This document shows, piece after piece, positions 9,683-20,890 of a DNA stretch of 64,000 nucleotides (within the stretch, counting starts at the first letter, position 1; every line of letters starts with the position of its first letter). The DNA comes from Argyresthia goedartella (lineage: Eukaryota > Arthropoda > Insecta > Lepidoptera > Argyresthiidae). A program made the position numbers and the translations under genes. The notes beneath the pieces were generated by a model. That model was not told the DNA's origin, ran no database searches, and was given only the letters and a program-made list of their open reading frames with translations. Location: the NCBI GenBank assembly GCA_949825045.1, contig OX463832.1, positions 25,662,552-25,726,551 on the forward strand, written 5' to 3'.

Positions 9683-10045
9683 GCGTTAGTTGATTATCTA
9701 TCGCGTTAGTTGATCAACTATCGACAGATAGTAAATCAGACCGACAGGGTCTAAACCCTGTCGGTAAAGAACAAAAGAAACGTTCTTAAATGTCAACCTA
9801 ACACAAAGACTATTCAGGGGCTTCGCTGCGCTCGCCCCCTCTAGTCTTCACCTAAGCTACCGCAGTGTTTGCCCTGGTATTTCGTTTGCAATTCAAGCTT
9901 AAACCAGTTTACTATTTAACGGTTTTTACCATTAGTTTATCAACTAACGCGTCATATAGGAAGCAGTATGCTACAGTTTACTATCTGTCGATAGTTGACC
10001 AACTAACGACAAAAAAAAACGTTAGTTTATCAACTAAGGGTTTTC
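9683..10045. repeat. foldback element with nested inverted repeats
   Basis: CGTTAGTTGATCAACTATCG at about 9701-9722 is mirrored by CGATAGTTGACCAACTAACG near 9989-10009, and the flanking CAGATAGTAAA/TTTACTATCTG arms also pair. An inner hairpin ACCGACAGGG..CCCTGTCGGT lies at 9740-9765. GTTAGTTTATCAACTAA is repeated at both ends. There is no ORF. Confidence 0.6.
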
Positions 10046-10578
10046 ACAATCTTACGGGGACATTGGTACAAGCCGCACGATTCTAGTAAGGACAAGTTTG
10101 AGGTTAAGTCATGCAATAGACAGATTTATATTTTCCAATTAGTATTTGACGCATTTTAAACTTACGTCGTGTCATATTTAAATGTATTAAATATTTGTAC
10201 TTAACGAGACAGCCCCTTTTATTCTATTTTATACTTAACTCATGAATAATCATGAGTATACTATAAAGTAATGACTTAAAAATAATATAAAATGATAAAA
10301 GAGTGACTTTTGTACATTTTTGATCGATTTGAGCCAAGACAAAAAGGGGGCTGTAAATTTAAGGAAAAGGCTTACAGTATAATTTTGATGCTTCAAATAA
10401 GTTTACGTATGAAGCTATCATCCCACTCACTAGAATTAACTTTTGTGGGCTAGCCCCTTCTGGACCATTATTTATGTTATTGTGTAAGCACTTCTATAAT
10501 AAAGATTTAAATTGAGCTTGTTGTAACCTGTATTTTATTTAACCTATTTTCGTTCCTCAGATCATTTCAAGTAGATAA
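10046..10578. other. intergenic stretch, nothing recognised
   Basis: AT-rich sequence without coding signal. The last eight bases (GTAGATAA) match the end of the foldback family that starts next, suggesting the remains of a preceding unit. Confidence 0.4.
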
Positions 10579-10897
10579 TAGTAGTTTATGTGACTGATAA
10601 ATAATTATATCACGCGAGAGTTGCAATGCCTAATTATGTACAGTTACATACACTACTTTATCTACACACATATCATAAGCTCTCTTTGATGTGTTCAGGG
10701 ACCGCATAATCGGCCGGCATTATGGCATTGATCTTTACTCTGCACTTGTTTAGCTTGTTCAGTAGACCAACTTCACAGACAAACTAGGGGCGGAACGCGT
10801 GCGGGTGGCGGCGTCCAAATTAGAATGTCATAATATGTCGAATAACGTGCGGTTTTTTGGATGAGCAAAGATGGTTTATGATACGTATGTAGATAAA
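10579..10897 (+). repeat. two-module foldback repeat, internally deleted copy
   Basis: Begins TAGTAGTTTATGTGACTG and ends ATACGTATGTAGATAAA, with the internal TTTATCTACACACATATCAT at about 10659. Same family as 37218-38087, 41979-42905, 44694-44839 and 47841-48216. Confidence 0.7.
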
Positions 10898-11544
10898 TAA
10901 ACAAAATGAACACAAATAAGATTACATAATAATTAATTATAACCTATTTTAGGCCCAATATCTCGTCAAAGATAACTATAAAAAATAACACAAGTAAGAT
11001 TTCATTACATTATTATTTATTTATTTTTAATGTGAGATAATTCAGTGAAGAATGTAATACAGAAGAATTGAACAGTTAATTTGAAGATGAAACAATTTTG
11101 TATTTTTTAAAATATGTATTTAATAATATATTAAAAACAACTTAAGACACGGAGGTTTATTTGGTTGTTGCGGGGCATATTTCGGGACATTGTGCAATTT
11201 TGTCCCCTGGTGTATCTGAGCCTTTAAACGAACAAATCTGCTTAATGCTTTGTCAGCTTTGAAGTGAACGTACAACGGAGTGTCAATCGTATGATTGCAA
11301 CATTGAAATAAGATATATGTACAGAACCACAACTTTTAACTGACCTTTTGGCGAAAACGAGAACTAGAAAAAAGCAAGTGCGACTTGACGAGGGCACTGC
11401 CTAATAAATAAATGACAATGACATATTTACAGAAGATATTAGTAGCTTTGGCGGCATATCCACGCTTTTTAATTTACATGCATCAGTATTTTCTGATCAA
11501 TAAAAATGACGTTATACCAGTTTGTATAAATATAAATGCAGCCC
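10898..11544. other. intergenic stretch, nothing recognised
   Basis: AT-rich. A short AAGCAAGTGCGACTTGACG piece near 11374 resembles the end of the GGGTTCCGTACC repeat. There is no convincing ORF. Confidence 0.35.
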
Positions 11545-11702
11545 ATTAATTTCCCCACCGGGGAGTACAGGCCTTTACCCTGATACGAGTAAGATTAAGC
11601 CATTCTCCACTACGCTGGCTCAGTGCGGGTTGATGGAGGGATTTTACGACCACTGTCACGTAGCGACAGCAGCCGGGACCTACAGCTTAACGTGTCATCC
11701 AA
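11545..11702 (+). repeat. dispersed repeat (GGCTCAGTGCGGGTTGATGG family)
   Basis: Near-identical order of blocks to 2600-2745: TTTACCCTGATACGAGTAAG, GCTGGCTCAGTGCGGG, GGACCTACAGCTTAACG. It is flanked by unrelated AT-rich sequence. Confidence 0.55.
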
Positions 11703-12630
11703 AAAACTGAACTTCCGTTAATCTAATTAAGGTAGAATTATTATCTCAATGGTACATTATCAGGATTTACCTCTTACTCCTAGTCCTGTGTGAAAAGCAA
11801 GCGTTAAACCCATTAATTAGACCACGGAGCTCTATCGGATGCCAGTTGAGGCTATCTTTATTTCGTGTTTCGGCCATCAGTAAGTTGTTCCTGGCTCTGT
11901 GTAGGATGTATGCTCAGATGCTATTGGGTACATGATAAGTTGATTTAAGTTTACAAATTGGTGGTGCCTCTGGTTACAAGAGCATTGGCCAAATTAGTAT
12001 GTAGATTAGATTAGGCTATGCTGTTGGAGTTCCATTTAATAACAGCCGTTCACAGCTCGCCGAACATCTAGTTAGCTCTGCAGTTGCCGCTCCGCGCAAT
12101 GCACAGGTGTTTAGTACCCTTACATTAGTACTTGTGGGCCAGTGTGGGTTTCTACTCCCGCAGCGGACTCTCAGTACGCTTGCATCAGGAAGTGCGGGCG
12201 AAGGTGACGTTGACGGATCGGATTGTTCAGCCACGAGCAGCGGTGCCGTTCTCAAACCATCCGAGACTGATGTGCACTGCGTCTTCCAGACTACCAACAT
12301 AAAACGCATAGTCTGCAAAACGCAATGTACACTACTCCCGGGTTGTCTCACGCAAGAATGTACAGCGGCCAAAATGATAAGTTTGCAATGTACCCTGTTT
12401 TTCGTGCTCAATCAGAGCTAACTAGACGTTATGCGCGAGCTGTAGAAGTAGGTTATCTCTGAGGAACTAGAACAGTGGTAGAGGATCAGCATAGAACAGC
12501 GAGGGCAGCGGCCTCAGCGGCCTCAGCGGCCTCAAAGGCAGAAATCCGAAGCCTGGGCCTGTCCCGGAGCGGGAACTTGAGATTGAGATGCTGCCGGCGC
12601 CGCCGCTACGGCCACCTGTAGACAAGACAT
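11703..12630. other. GC-richer stretch of uncertain nature
   Basis: Both strands are open over about 12016-12421, but neither translation shows a recognisable domain, and GC richness alone can explain it. A triplicated GCGGCCTCA lies at about 12510-12537. Confidence 0.25.
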
Positions 12631-12819
12631 ATGTTTAATATTTATGCTTCGGAACGCACCGGTTGTTTTTTTTGTTGCGCGGATCGACCGCGAGTGATCG
12701 GGACATCACTAGCTGTCACTTGTATAGAAACGAAATGACGAGTTAGAGGTTAACTTTTTTGCACATGGAAAAAAGTCGGCGCCAGCATCGGGAAGCTTGG
12801 TTGAATGTCAATTATAATA

Positions 12820-12979
12820 AGCACGGAACAATCGTCGGGAAATAAGTAGATTTCACGTCATCGGAGTGAGTGCTTCGTGTTGTGAAAGGTTGAAGTGATT
12901 CGGGGATCAATTCGTCGCGTTCGGACAGCGACCCTTTGTGTCGGCAAGCATCACGACGGCGACAGCAGCGGGCTGCTAC
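12820..12979 (+). other. possible non-coding 5' exon with splice donor
   Basis: GC-rich, CpG-containing sequence (GGATCAATTCGTCGCGTTCG, GCATCACGACGGCGACAGC) ends in CTACGAGA/GTAAGATT, a good donor, followed by a pyrimidine- and C-rich intron-like run. It looks like an untranslated first exon on the plus strand. No downstream partner exon was identified. Confidence 0.3.
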
Positions 12980-13259
12980 GAGAGTAAGATTCGACTCCCC
13001 TCACCCCCCCCCCCTTGTGTTCCTCATCCCGTATTCCTGCCTCGAATTGAGCTTTCGAATTCCGGTCAAGGTCAGTACTGCTTTGTGACATTCCACTGAA
13101 AAACAACCCTACCAAGATTCCACGCCCTGTCGGTTAAGGCGTGGAATTTAACAACATACTTAGCGTTACGTGTTTTCTCATACGGGGTGGCAGAGGCATA
13201 TCTGTTCCCATGTTCAACCATACATTTCAGAGCCTATTAGCGGAACTGGGCGTGACAGG

Positions 13260-13390
13260 AGAAGACCTGCTAGGGGCTAGCTACTAGGAAAGTTTCCTTC
13301 CTCATGATGGTTGAGGGGATTGGGGTTGTAGCCAACCCGATAGTCAGAATGTATCTAGCTGCCCATCAGGGCCTCTGAATCACCTTATAT
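13260..13390 (+). repeat. fragment of the 4345-4545 repeat family
   Basis: GCCAACCCGATAGTCAGAA and AGCTGCCCATCAGGGCCTCTGA match 4432-4478 with few changes. Confidence 0.5.
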
Positions 13391-13509
13391 CTTACCTTAG
13401 TATTCATTATTCAATGGAAGAAATAGGTCTAACGGCCGTACCATCAATCGTTTAATTACTACTTCGTGAACGATTTTGCATGAAAATTCAAATTTGGAAT
13501 CGGATTAAT

Positions 13510-13857
13510 CGTTCATTGAATGATTCTGAGTGCGGCGGAAAGATGAAGGCGAGAATGAGGTAGGTGGGACTCTGGCTAGACGGGATGAAGGTCTGCAGAC
13601 CAAAGCGGTTACACAGTGGGAGCAAAAAGGCCAATGGGCAAACCGGCAGATCAGCTGTACATCGTAAACCACGCCATTTTCTGTTGACGTCACGCATAAA
13701 TCATTAGTGCCACTTTGCTATTAGTAGAATAAGGATGCAAGGTGTCCAATGGTCTGACGATATCACCAAGGCAACTGTACCTCGCTGAAAGCGGTTAGCA
13801 CAGGACCGTGAGGATTGCCGCTATAGAGAAGAGAGAGAGATGATGATGACGATGAGA
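13510..13857 (+). mobile_element. RTE-type LINE 3' end, decayed
   Basis: Contains a broken match to the RTE C-terminus (TGGGACTCTGGCTAGACGGG, compare GHLARR in the copy at 16710-17084), TGGTCTGACGATATC (WSDDI), AGCACAGGACCGT and a GATGATGATGACGATGAG tail. It is frameshifted and partly deleted. Confidence 0.6.
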
Positions 13858-13863
13858 TCTAAC

Positions 13864-13977
13864 CTGAAGTCCCTGCGAATGTCTGCGAGTATCCATCACG
13901 ACTCGCGCTCTCCGAGAAGCACGAGTGGCTGCCGTCTGGAAAGTCCGTGCATTCGCACCGCACGTATGTTACGAGCA
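13864..13977 (-). CDS. possible internal exon of an unassigned minus-strand gene
   Basis: 114 nt between an acceptor TGTATTTTCCCAG and a donor TCAG/GTTAGA on the minus strand, phase 1 at both ends. The product holds VRCECTDFPDGSHSCFSESA, cysteine-containing and otherwise unrecognised. The donor lies within a few bases of the 3' tail of an RTE insertion. No partner exon with matching phase was found, so this may be a pseudo-exon. Confidence 0.28.
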
Positions 13978-14036
13978 CTGGGAAAATACAGATGAGTTCT
14001 AAAATATATTCCAGATGACACCTAAAAATACACAAT

Positions 14037-14212
14037 TCTGGCCCCAAACTAGGATAATCTGTTTTGTGGGAACCAGAAACAGCGACGCCACACACATGGA
14101 CATAAACGTCTGATGACATGACATGACCTGGGGTATTTTTTTTCACCCTTCCAAGCCAGGATTCGAACCCTGTCTCGCTGATAGGTAGAGCCTCGAACCG
14201 CCACGCCACAGA
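14037..14212 (-). mobile_element. SINE-2 copy, diverged
   Basis: Minus-strand head with GTGGCGTGGCGGTTCGAGGC and B box GGGTTCGAATCC, then ACGTTTATGTCCATGTGTGT and a CAGATTATCCTAGTTTGGGG body end matching the SINE at 40823. Confidence 0.6.
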
Positions 14213-15529
14213 AGTTGTCGTACAACTACACTGATTGAAATAAGACTTTGAAAGATATAACTGTCTATGAGTGTCTAAGTGTGAGTAACGGCTAAGCCAT
14301 ACTAGCCATCTTGACCCAGCAATTGAATATCAGTGTCTACAGAAATTTACACCCATTTGGATTTCAATTCTTTTGTTGGCGAAATCGGCAAACACACGAC
14401 GACGTGCCGAATTACCGCATTACACTCTGCTCAGCGTTAAACCATATTACTTGTAGATAGGGTATGGTTCCCAGACAAGTACTGGCTGCCAACGGGACAC
14501 AATTTTTCCGTCCGCCAGGACGTCTCTATCTTTTATTTTCATTACACTCTAAGCTGCTCGAAAGTAAAAATCACTCACCCGATAAAATAAGGAAATAGAA
14601 ACACGACCGCATGGCAATCGATTATTTCTCGAGAACTATGAATAATCAGTATTTTTAGATATCCCTTCGATTACGAATAAATCTGTATTTACGCGACATA
14701 TCGTATTTATATACCCCCCGATCATGTGCATTACAGTATTTATTACCTTTCAGTTTCAGTGATAAGAATTGGAATAATCTAGAGCAATATCGGTAATTGA
14801 ATATGTTTATTAAAGATTCGTCATGTTCTACCTCGTTAGGCTTGTTTTTCGTCACAGTTAGTTCTTTAAGAGCAACAGAATTAGAAAACTGTTATTAAAT
14901 AAACACGTAGACAAACGTGTTTTTTAACCGACATAAGCCTACAAGACATTACCTTCTTATAAAAGAAGTAATAAAAAAGTGAACTAAAAATCAACTAAAA
15001 ATTAAGAAATAATACTACCAAAACCAATTCAAACGATCGTACAAAACTGTTTTATTTTTGAGGTCGTTGACTGGCCTTGAGAAACTCTATGATGTAGTAA
15101 TTTTTTTCCATTACATAAGCACTTACCTAAAAAAATCGACTCCTAATTTGTATTGTTCCTACGGGGGAATTTATTATGGTAGTATATTATTTCTTAATTG
15201 AATAATTTGAAGTCCACAAGACCTGTGTCTGAGGAGTCAGGGGCGACCGCGTCGCTCGAGAACAGAAGTTGATCAGCTCTTTTTAAATCTTCATCGCAGA
15301 TTTTTGTTTCTATTGATTTCGTGATGTTGAATTTCGTCCGAGAAGTATTTGATATGCTTATTTGTTATACATTTGGCCTGAAATGTTTTGAGTTGGTTTT
15401 TCGCAAGTATTTTGTATGCACTGAGTTAGGGAGCTGTTTTTACTTCTGTCCCTATCTACATGAAGAGTCCGGTATTCAAACGTCAGTTCCCAACTTGGGC
15501 CGTCATTGTTCAAGAACGCCGGTTCTAAT
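14213..15529. other. intergenic or intronic stretch; one possible minus-strand terminal exon
   Basis: Mostly AT-rich. On the minus strand about 15207-15380 stays open for some 58 codons and ends ADQLLFSSDAVAPDSSDTG then LVDFKLFN and stop, with GC-rich third positions unlike its surroundings. It could be a last exon but has no clear acceptor. Confidence 0.25.
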
Positions 15530-16090
15530 TAATTTCTTTATTGCACACAAATTATATAAAAAAGAGTTACATAAAAATAGTGTACAAAGGCGAGCTTATC
15601 TCTAATAAAAGATCTCATCCAGAAAACCAGGTTAAAGTTGGAAATGTTGATTGCTGAGCAGGGGTAGACCTACGTGTACAACAATTTGACGAAATAAAGG
15701 AGTACTTACATAAATATTAATAAATAAAATAAAACATATAATTACTATAATTATATACTAAATACTTATCATATAATACTAACTACTACTATTATATACT
15801 AATAAATACTTACATTCATACTACCTGTAATTCTAAAGAGAGAGGTAATGCTTCTTCACGCGGCTTTTAAATATATTGAGAGTAAGACTGATGGTGCCAG
15901 GGAGTGCATTCCACACCCGAATGGCCCGGAGTCTAAACCCATGCCAGTCGTATCGAGTGGGACAGAGAGTCCCAAACTGAAGTGGCCGAGACAAGCGCGA
16001 GTAAATCAAACACGGTCTCGAGTGGGCACGCGATGCACTCCACAAACACTTGTCGTCCAGAGAAACGGTTCCGAGTGGCGACATCCATTT
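15530..16090 (-). pseudogene. LINE-D family 3' fragment
   Basis: Minus-strand HGFRLRAIRVWNALPGTI and LNIFKSRVKKHYLSL match the C-terminus of the LINE at 54299-57202 (HGFRLRAIKLWNKLPSTI, LNIFKSSLKEHYLSL). The 3' UTR also matches (ACAAAGGCG..TTATCTCTA, AGACCTACGTGTACAAC), ending in a minus-strand AATAAA near 15538. It is 5'-truncated and frameshifted. Confidence 0.75.
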
Positions 16091-16689
16091 CGTCCCACCA
16101 AAAGGGATCTTTAATTAAAGGGCAACATTCCTTTAGCTGTCCCAATGTCACCCAGAATACGGTCGTTGGTGGCTGTGTTCTGTTGCTGTCATTTAGTATA
16201 CTCTGAGCGCCTTGGTTGCCATGTGGTGCGGTAATATTTCTTATGCGCTCTGGCGTGATGTATCTTTAGACCACCTTGAACAGTCGCTGCTGTGTAAATT
16301 GCGGACACTGCACGAGATCTGCGAGAAAAGCGTCGGTGGTCTGGCTGCAGTTGACGGCCCGGCTGTCTGCGACATTGACTTAGGACGAGCGAATAAAGCG
16401 AATCTCTTATGACTTATTCGAATTAAATTTAAAAATGAATATTAAAGAATATAGCTAAACAAAAAAATTACTGTCCATCTTCACATTCCACTGTCAAACC
16501 GCTGAGTTCCAGATCCCGTGAACACCGCCCGCAGGCATGATGACATGCGGCTGCGGCGCCCGAAGACCGGACAGGCCCGCAGAATAGGAAGTCTCTTGTC
16601 GACGTCGTCATGTCGTAGACATTTTTTGGGTTGGTGGATTTATAGAGAAGTCTTAAATGTTGCCGATGCGGGAATTTCACAGGCTCAGT
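16091..16689. other. unresolved stretch with two exon-like pieces
   Basis: Plus strand 16198-16412 has a pyrimidine-rich acceptor (TTCTGTTGCTGTCATTTAG) followed by an open frame to TGA that includes LRTLHEICEKSVGGLAAVDG. Minus strand 16640-16468 is open to TAA and includes CHHACGRCSRDLELSG. Neither is recognised and they cannot both belong to one gene. Confidence 0.22.
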
Positions 16690-16709
16690 CATCATCACCA
16701 TCATCATAT

Positions 16710-17084
16710 TCAGCACACATCGACCCACTGCATGGCATAGGACTCTTCTCTAAAGCGCCAATCTCTCTGGTTCTGTGCCAATCGCACCCAGTGGGATCCT
16801 GTCGACTTGATGATATCGTCGGACCATCGGGCTGGTGGTCTCCAATCGGCCTTGTCGCTCCCCGTGGCCACCAGTCTGTGGCTACCACCACCGTCCACTG
16901 TCCACCGTCCGTCTTCCCGTCTAGCCAAGTGTCCCGCCCATCTCCACTTCAATGTCGTCATCCATTTGCCTACATCTGCAACCCTCGTTTTCCGTCGAAT
17001 TTCAACGTTTGGCACACGGTCAACGAGAGAGATACCCAACATGGAACGCTCCCTCGCTCTTTGTGCAACTTTTATAATATGCAC
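16710..17084 (-). pseudogene. RTE C-terminal domain
   Basis: AQRARERSMLGISLVDRVPN, then LKWRWAGHLARREDGRW, RPPARWSDDI and WRFREESYAMQW, the standard RTE tail. The same tail occurs as fragments at 13510, 22843 and 63745. Confidence 0.8.
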
Positions 17085-17193
17085 AGTATGCTTTGAGAGC
17101 GTCCATGTTTTGGCTCCTTAGGTGAGGATGGGCAAGACACATTGGTTATACACCTTGATCTTGAGGCATTGTGGGAGTGAGAATTTGAAGACA

Positions 17194-17658
17194 TCACTTA
17201 GTTTCCCGAAAGCAGCCCACCCTAATCCGACGCGTTTCAATCTCCTTCACCTGTGCATCTCGGTTAAAGGATAAACGAGGTCCAAGATAGACGTAATCGC
17301 TGATTACCTGTACGGTGTCATTTCCAACAATTAGGGCCGACACAGTTAGTGGGCGACTCGTCATGATCTTGGTCTTGGACATGTTCATCCTGAGACCGAC
17401 TTTTAGCGAAGCTTCATGCAATTCTGTGGGCATATGTTGGAGATCTGAGACGCATTCGGCAACGAGAATGAGGTCATTCGCAAACCTGAGCTGTGACATG
17501 CGTGCCCCGTCAATGTTGACGCCTCTTTCACTCCAATACAATGTCTTTATAATGTCCTCCAGATGGTTGGTGAATAGTTTGGATGAGAGAGTGTCCCCCT
17601 GTCGGACACCACGGTCTATAGACACGGAGTCGGTGTTCCTTTGCATGCGCACCTGCAT
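17194..17658 (-). pseudogene. RTE reverse transcriptase, palm part 2
   Basis: Holds GVRQGDTLSSKLF and LRFANDLILVAE. The catalytic FADD box reads FAND, so the catalytic aspartate is lost. It ends at YVYLGPRLSF and a short tail. Confidence 0.8.
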
Positions 17659-17694
17659 TGTCGCGGTCCTATACAGCTCCCGGAGGGTATCGAC

Positions 17695-18141
17695 TTATCG
17701 CATGTCAATGCCGCAGCGATGGAGGGAGTGGAACACGGCCCAGTGCTCGACGCTGTCGAATGCCTTCCCATAATCGACAAAGGTGAAACACAAGGGCCGG
17801 TTGAATTCTCTGCTTTTTTCCATCAGCTGCTTGACCGCATGTATATGATCCAATGTCGAGTAATCCCTCCAGAAGCCAGCTTGTTCGACAGGCTGGTATT
17901 CGTCTAGGGTGGTAGTGTGGCGATGGCACAGAACTTTGGCGAATAGTTTGTAGACCTGAGAGAGCAGGCTAATAATGCGGTAATTGCACAACTTGGATTT
18001 GTCCCCCTTTTTGTGAAGGATAGTGACGATTGCGTTCTTCCAGGAACCGAGCATAGAACCCTGAGTAAGAACTTTGTTGAAGAGTTTTACGAGAACCTCT
18101 AGGACGGGCTTTCCACCTGCCTGCAGCATTTTGACATACAC
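17695..18141 (-). pseudogene. RTE reverse transcriptase, fingers and palm part 1
   Basis: Holds LHKKGDKSKLCNYRIISLLS, QPVEQAGFWRDYSTLDHIHA and FVDYGKAFDSVEH (the first catalytic aspartate block). Confidence 0.8.
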
Positions 18142-18357
18142 CCCAACCTCCCCAGAAGCTTTACCTCTCTTCAGTTTGCCTAGAGCGTACTCTACTTCAT
18201 CCGAAGTGATGGAAGGTAGGTCTGTCTTCGCAATGCTCCGCTGGTGCTGCTCTAGGCTCCGCTGGGTCTAAAGAGTCTGGTTTGTGCGCTTTGGATGCGT
18301 ATAAACTCCTTTAATATATTTTGTTACGATCCGTTACAATGTTTTCGGCTGTATCCG

Positions 18358-18645
18358 TCAGCTTACTTTTGGGCCCATATTGTCCTCGATGGTCTTGGCA
18401 ATAATACGGATGTTGTAAGCCCTGACGTCTTTGCGGATCGCCTTTCTATTAAGCTCTCTTAGGTCTGCGGTGGTACTGTTTTTTATTTCCCTTCTCTTAG
18501 ATAATAGAGAAAGCGTGTCGGGAGACAATTTTGCCTCCTTGGGTGGTCTTCTCCCCCCTATGTACTTCTTGGTGGTGGATTTTAATATAAAGCAGAGCGC
18601 GTAGTTTAGTGAGTCCACATTCTGGTTCTCTTCCATTAAGCCCAT
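18358..18645 (-). pseudogene. RTE linker region between EN and RT
   Basis: Contains LSPDTLSLLSKRREIKN and NRKAIRKDVRAYNIR, the usual spacer between endonuclease and RT in RTE elements. Confidence 0.6.
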
Positions 18646-18846
18646 CGAAAGAATTCTTCAGCTCCAACTGAGGTGATCAGGTTTACTCCTTCTTTGGACG
18701 GGTTATACCTAAATGTGGCTCTCACCAAACGATGGTCACTTCTGGTTTTGAAGTTTGCTAGAACAGAAACATCGGTTATGTTTCTGTTCTAGCAACTGTT
18801 ATACTATAACTGTTACTTATGTTTCTGTTCGACTTGTGTGAGCTGA

Positions 18847-19001
18847 CCTCCTTATTCATAAAACTTATCAAACCTATGATAGCTAAAATGTACTTTGTCC
18901 TTTTCTCACAAACACAAATTTCAAAGTGACAGACAAAGACAAACTAATTATAATGGCATTATAGTTAAAATAGGTTTATTAGACGTTTATGAATAAGGCG
19001 G
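18847..19001. mobile_element. 155-bp MITE inside the RTE copy
   Basis: Terminal inverted repeats CTCCTTATTCATAAA (left) and TTTATGAATAAGGCGG (right). The RTE coding region is interrupted here. The superfamily is not assignable. Confidence 0.6.
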
Positions 19002-19038
19002 TAAGTATGTAGTCAATTTTATTTTATTTAATTTCGTC

Positions 19039-19233
19039 CTACTGTCTGGGCTGGCCCAGTTCCACTTTCTTGAGGGTCGCTTTTTGAAAAATGTGTTCAT
19101 GGCGTAGGTGATGGTGCTCAAGAAAATTAACCAGGGGTTGCCCTCGGGGATTTCGACTACCCAGTCCATATTGTCTGACCGACGCTTCCTGTTCTGCTTG
19201 GGGTCCTACTTTTTCATTGAAATCGCCCATCAC
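19039..19233 (-). pseudogene. RTE endonuclease, central part
   Basis: MMGDFNEKVG (the GDFN catalytic block) and YGLGSRNPRG followed by FLEHHHLRHEHIFQKA. The neighbouring frame continues with NTFFKKRPSRKWNWASPD, showing a frameshift near 19085. Confidence 0.75.
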
Positions 19234-19301
19234 TACTGTATACTGTATTTAGTAACATGGGTTCTCTCGACACGCCCTCTCTATATCCTCGAAGAAGAGC
19301 T

Positions 19302-19706
19302 TTATGTTTTCATCTTCTTTACGGTCTGATGCAGGGCATACACTTGTACGACTTTGATCGAATATCTCTTACTCAGCGTCAGATTAACATAACATATTCG
19401 TGGAGACACACTCGTTATGTTTTGGACTGCCGAGTGGAGACTCTTGTAGATCAAAAAGCCGACGCCACCATAAGTAGAGTCATCGTGGCCTCTGTGGTAA
19501 AGCAGATGACCAGATGCTAGGCGCGTTAGGTCTTTGCCCTGTCTCCTTACTTCAGAAAGTCCTATTAGGTGCCAGTTAATATGTTCGACTTCTTCTAGCG
19601 ATTCGAGAAGCCTATCGTCATGTGCGTAGCCAGGGTCTTTGTATGTTAGCAGCCGGATCTCTGCCGGGGATTCATAGCATCCTCTGCCCCGCCGTAACCT
19701 GAGCAC
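19302..19706 (-). pseudogene. RTE endonuclease, N-terminal part
   Basis: Encodes LIGLSEVRRQGKDLTRLASG and LLYHRG, the conserved glutamate-containing region of the RTE-type APE endonuclease. The frame closes before the next conserved block. Confidence 0.75.
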
Positions 19707-19770
19707 CTGCCGGAGCTAGGGATAGCGGGGCTGCCGGGTACGGAGGGCCGGGGCTGAATTGCGCTACTCT

Positions 19771-20125
19771 AGGCTTAGTATTTTTTTTGTATTTAATGGT
19801 TACTCTGTCAGTCATTTAATTAAGTACTGCGGCAAATATCAAACCCCTTTTGTTGCACTCCTGTTATATTCACAGCTTCAGATAGGATTAAACACCGCCA
19901 ATTTTGTCAAGTTTTTCATCTGTTTATTTTTCAGTCTTATTTTTCTTAACTAGAAAACTACTGAATTGATTTTGATAAAAACTGCATTTTTTGCTAGTTT
20001 TTAACAGATTTCAAAAAGGAGCGGTTCTCAATTCGGTGTATGTTTTTTATGTTTGTCATTTATGAACCGATTTCAAAAAATATTTTTTTGATTGCAAGGT
20101 TGACCATCCAGTTTGGCCCCATTTT
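19771..20125. other. AT-rich stretch, nothing recognised
   Basis: No coding, splice or repeat signal stands out. Confidence 0.35.
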
Positions 20126-20890
20126 TAGGGTTCCATAGAGGAACAAGGAACCCTTATAGCTTCGTCAAGTCTGTCTGTCCGTCTGTCCTTCCGTATGTCA
20201 CAGCAACTTTATGCAGAAACTATTATTATTATTTAGGTTCACAGAATATATCTACATTCTGTGAACTGCTTCATGATTTTAAAATTTAAAAATTAAAATA
20301 ATTGAGGGGGCTCTAACTTTTAAAGTACGAGAGTAAAAATCTACAAAAAATATATGCTGTGTATCTCAATACACACTTTTAACAAACATTGATAAAATAA
20401 GCAGTTTTTAATTTATAAACATTTATTATAAACCGCAAAGATAACATTGTCATTTTTTTTTATTGAACAACATAACAGTAAAATCACATTGCATGTCTTA
20501 GAATAATCGTTTTACATATTAAACTATTGATTCAACCTTAAGATGTCCTGACAGCATGCTTAATTAAATATTATCTGCCATATATTACTTACTAAATTAT
20601 TTGACTGATCAAAAATTTATAACTTAAAGTGTCAGTAGTAAGTAGTTAGTTAGTAAGAAGTAAATTTTTTTTTTTTTAATGTTTGCTTCTTTCTATAAAT
20701 GTTTAAAAGTTTTGTTTTTAAGGTACTAGGGTTTACAAAGATATCTTGGGTGTGTTTGTTGAAGATCTCATTCAAGGTTTTATACAAACACTATGAAAAA
20801 CAAAGTTACAACACAAACATCCAGTCACATAATCACTTGTTACAATGGAACCCTTCATGGGCGAGTCCGACTCGTACTTGGCCAACAAAA
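20126..20890 (+). repeat. GGGTTCC dispersed repeat, both ends present and middle diverged
   Basis: Starts AGGGTTCCATAGAGGAAC and CTGTCTGTCCGTCTGTCC, and ends ATGGGCGAGTCCGACTCG then TACTTGGCC at 20866-20890. The roughly 600 bp between is AT-rich and includes a likely insertion. Confidence 0.4.

Larger units (their letters stand above)
16690..19770 (-). mobile_element. RTE-type LINE, near full length but decayed
   Basis: Successive minus-strand segments give an APE endonuclease, a linker, a reverse transcriptase and a C-terminal domain in RTE order, separated by frameshifts and stops. A GC-rich 5' leader lies at 19700-19770, and the 3' end is an ATGATGGTGATGATG tail at about 16690-16708. A small MITE interrupts it at 18847-19001. 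It is not capable of autonomous movement. Confidence 0.85.

Noticed and set aside
12016..12421. Overlapping plus and minus ORFs of over 100 codons
   Set aside because: Neither strand shows a domain, splice signals or a plausible start; GC richness alone keeps both open.
16518..17121. 192-codon and 104-codon plus-strand ORFs
   Set aside because: Antisense to the conserved RTE C-terminal domain on the minus strand.
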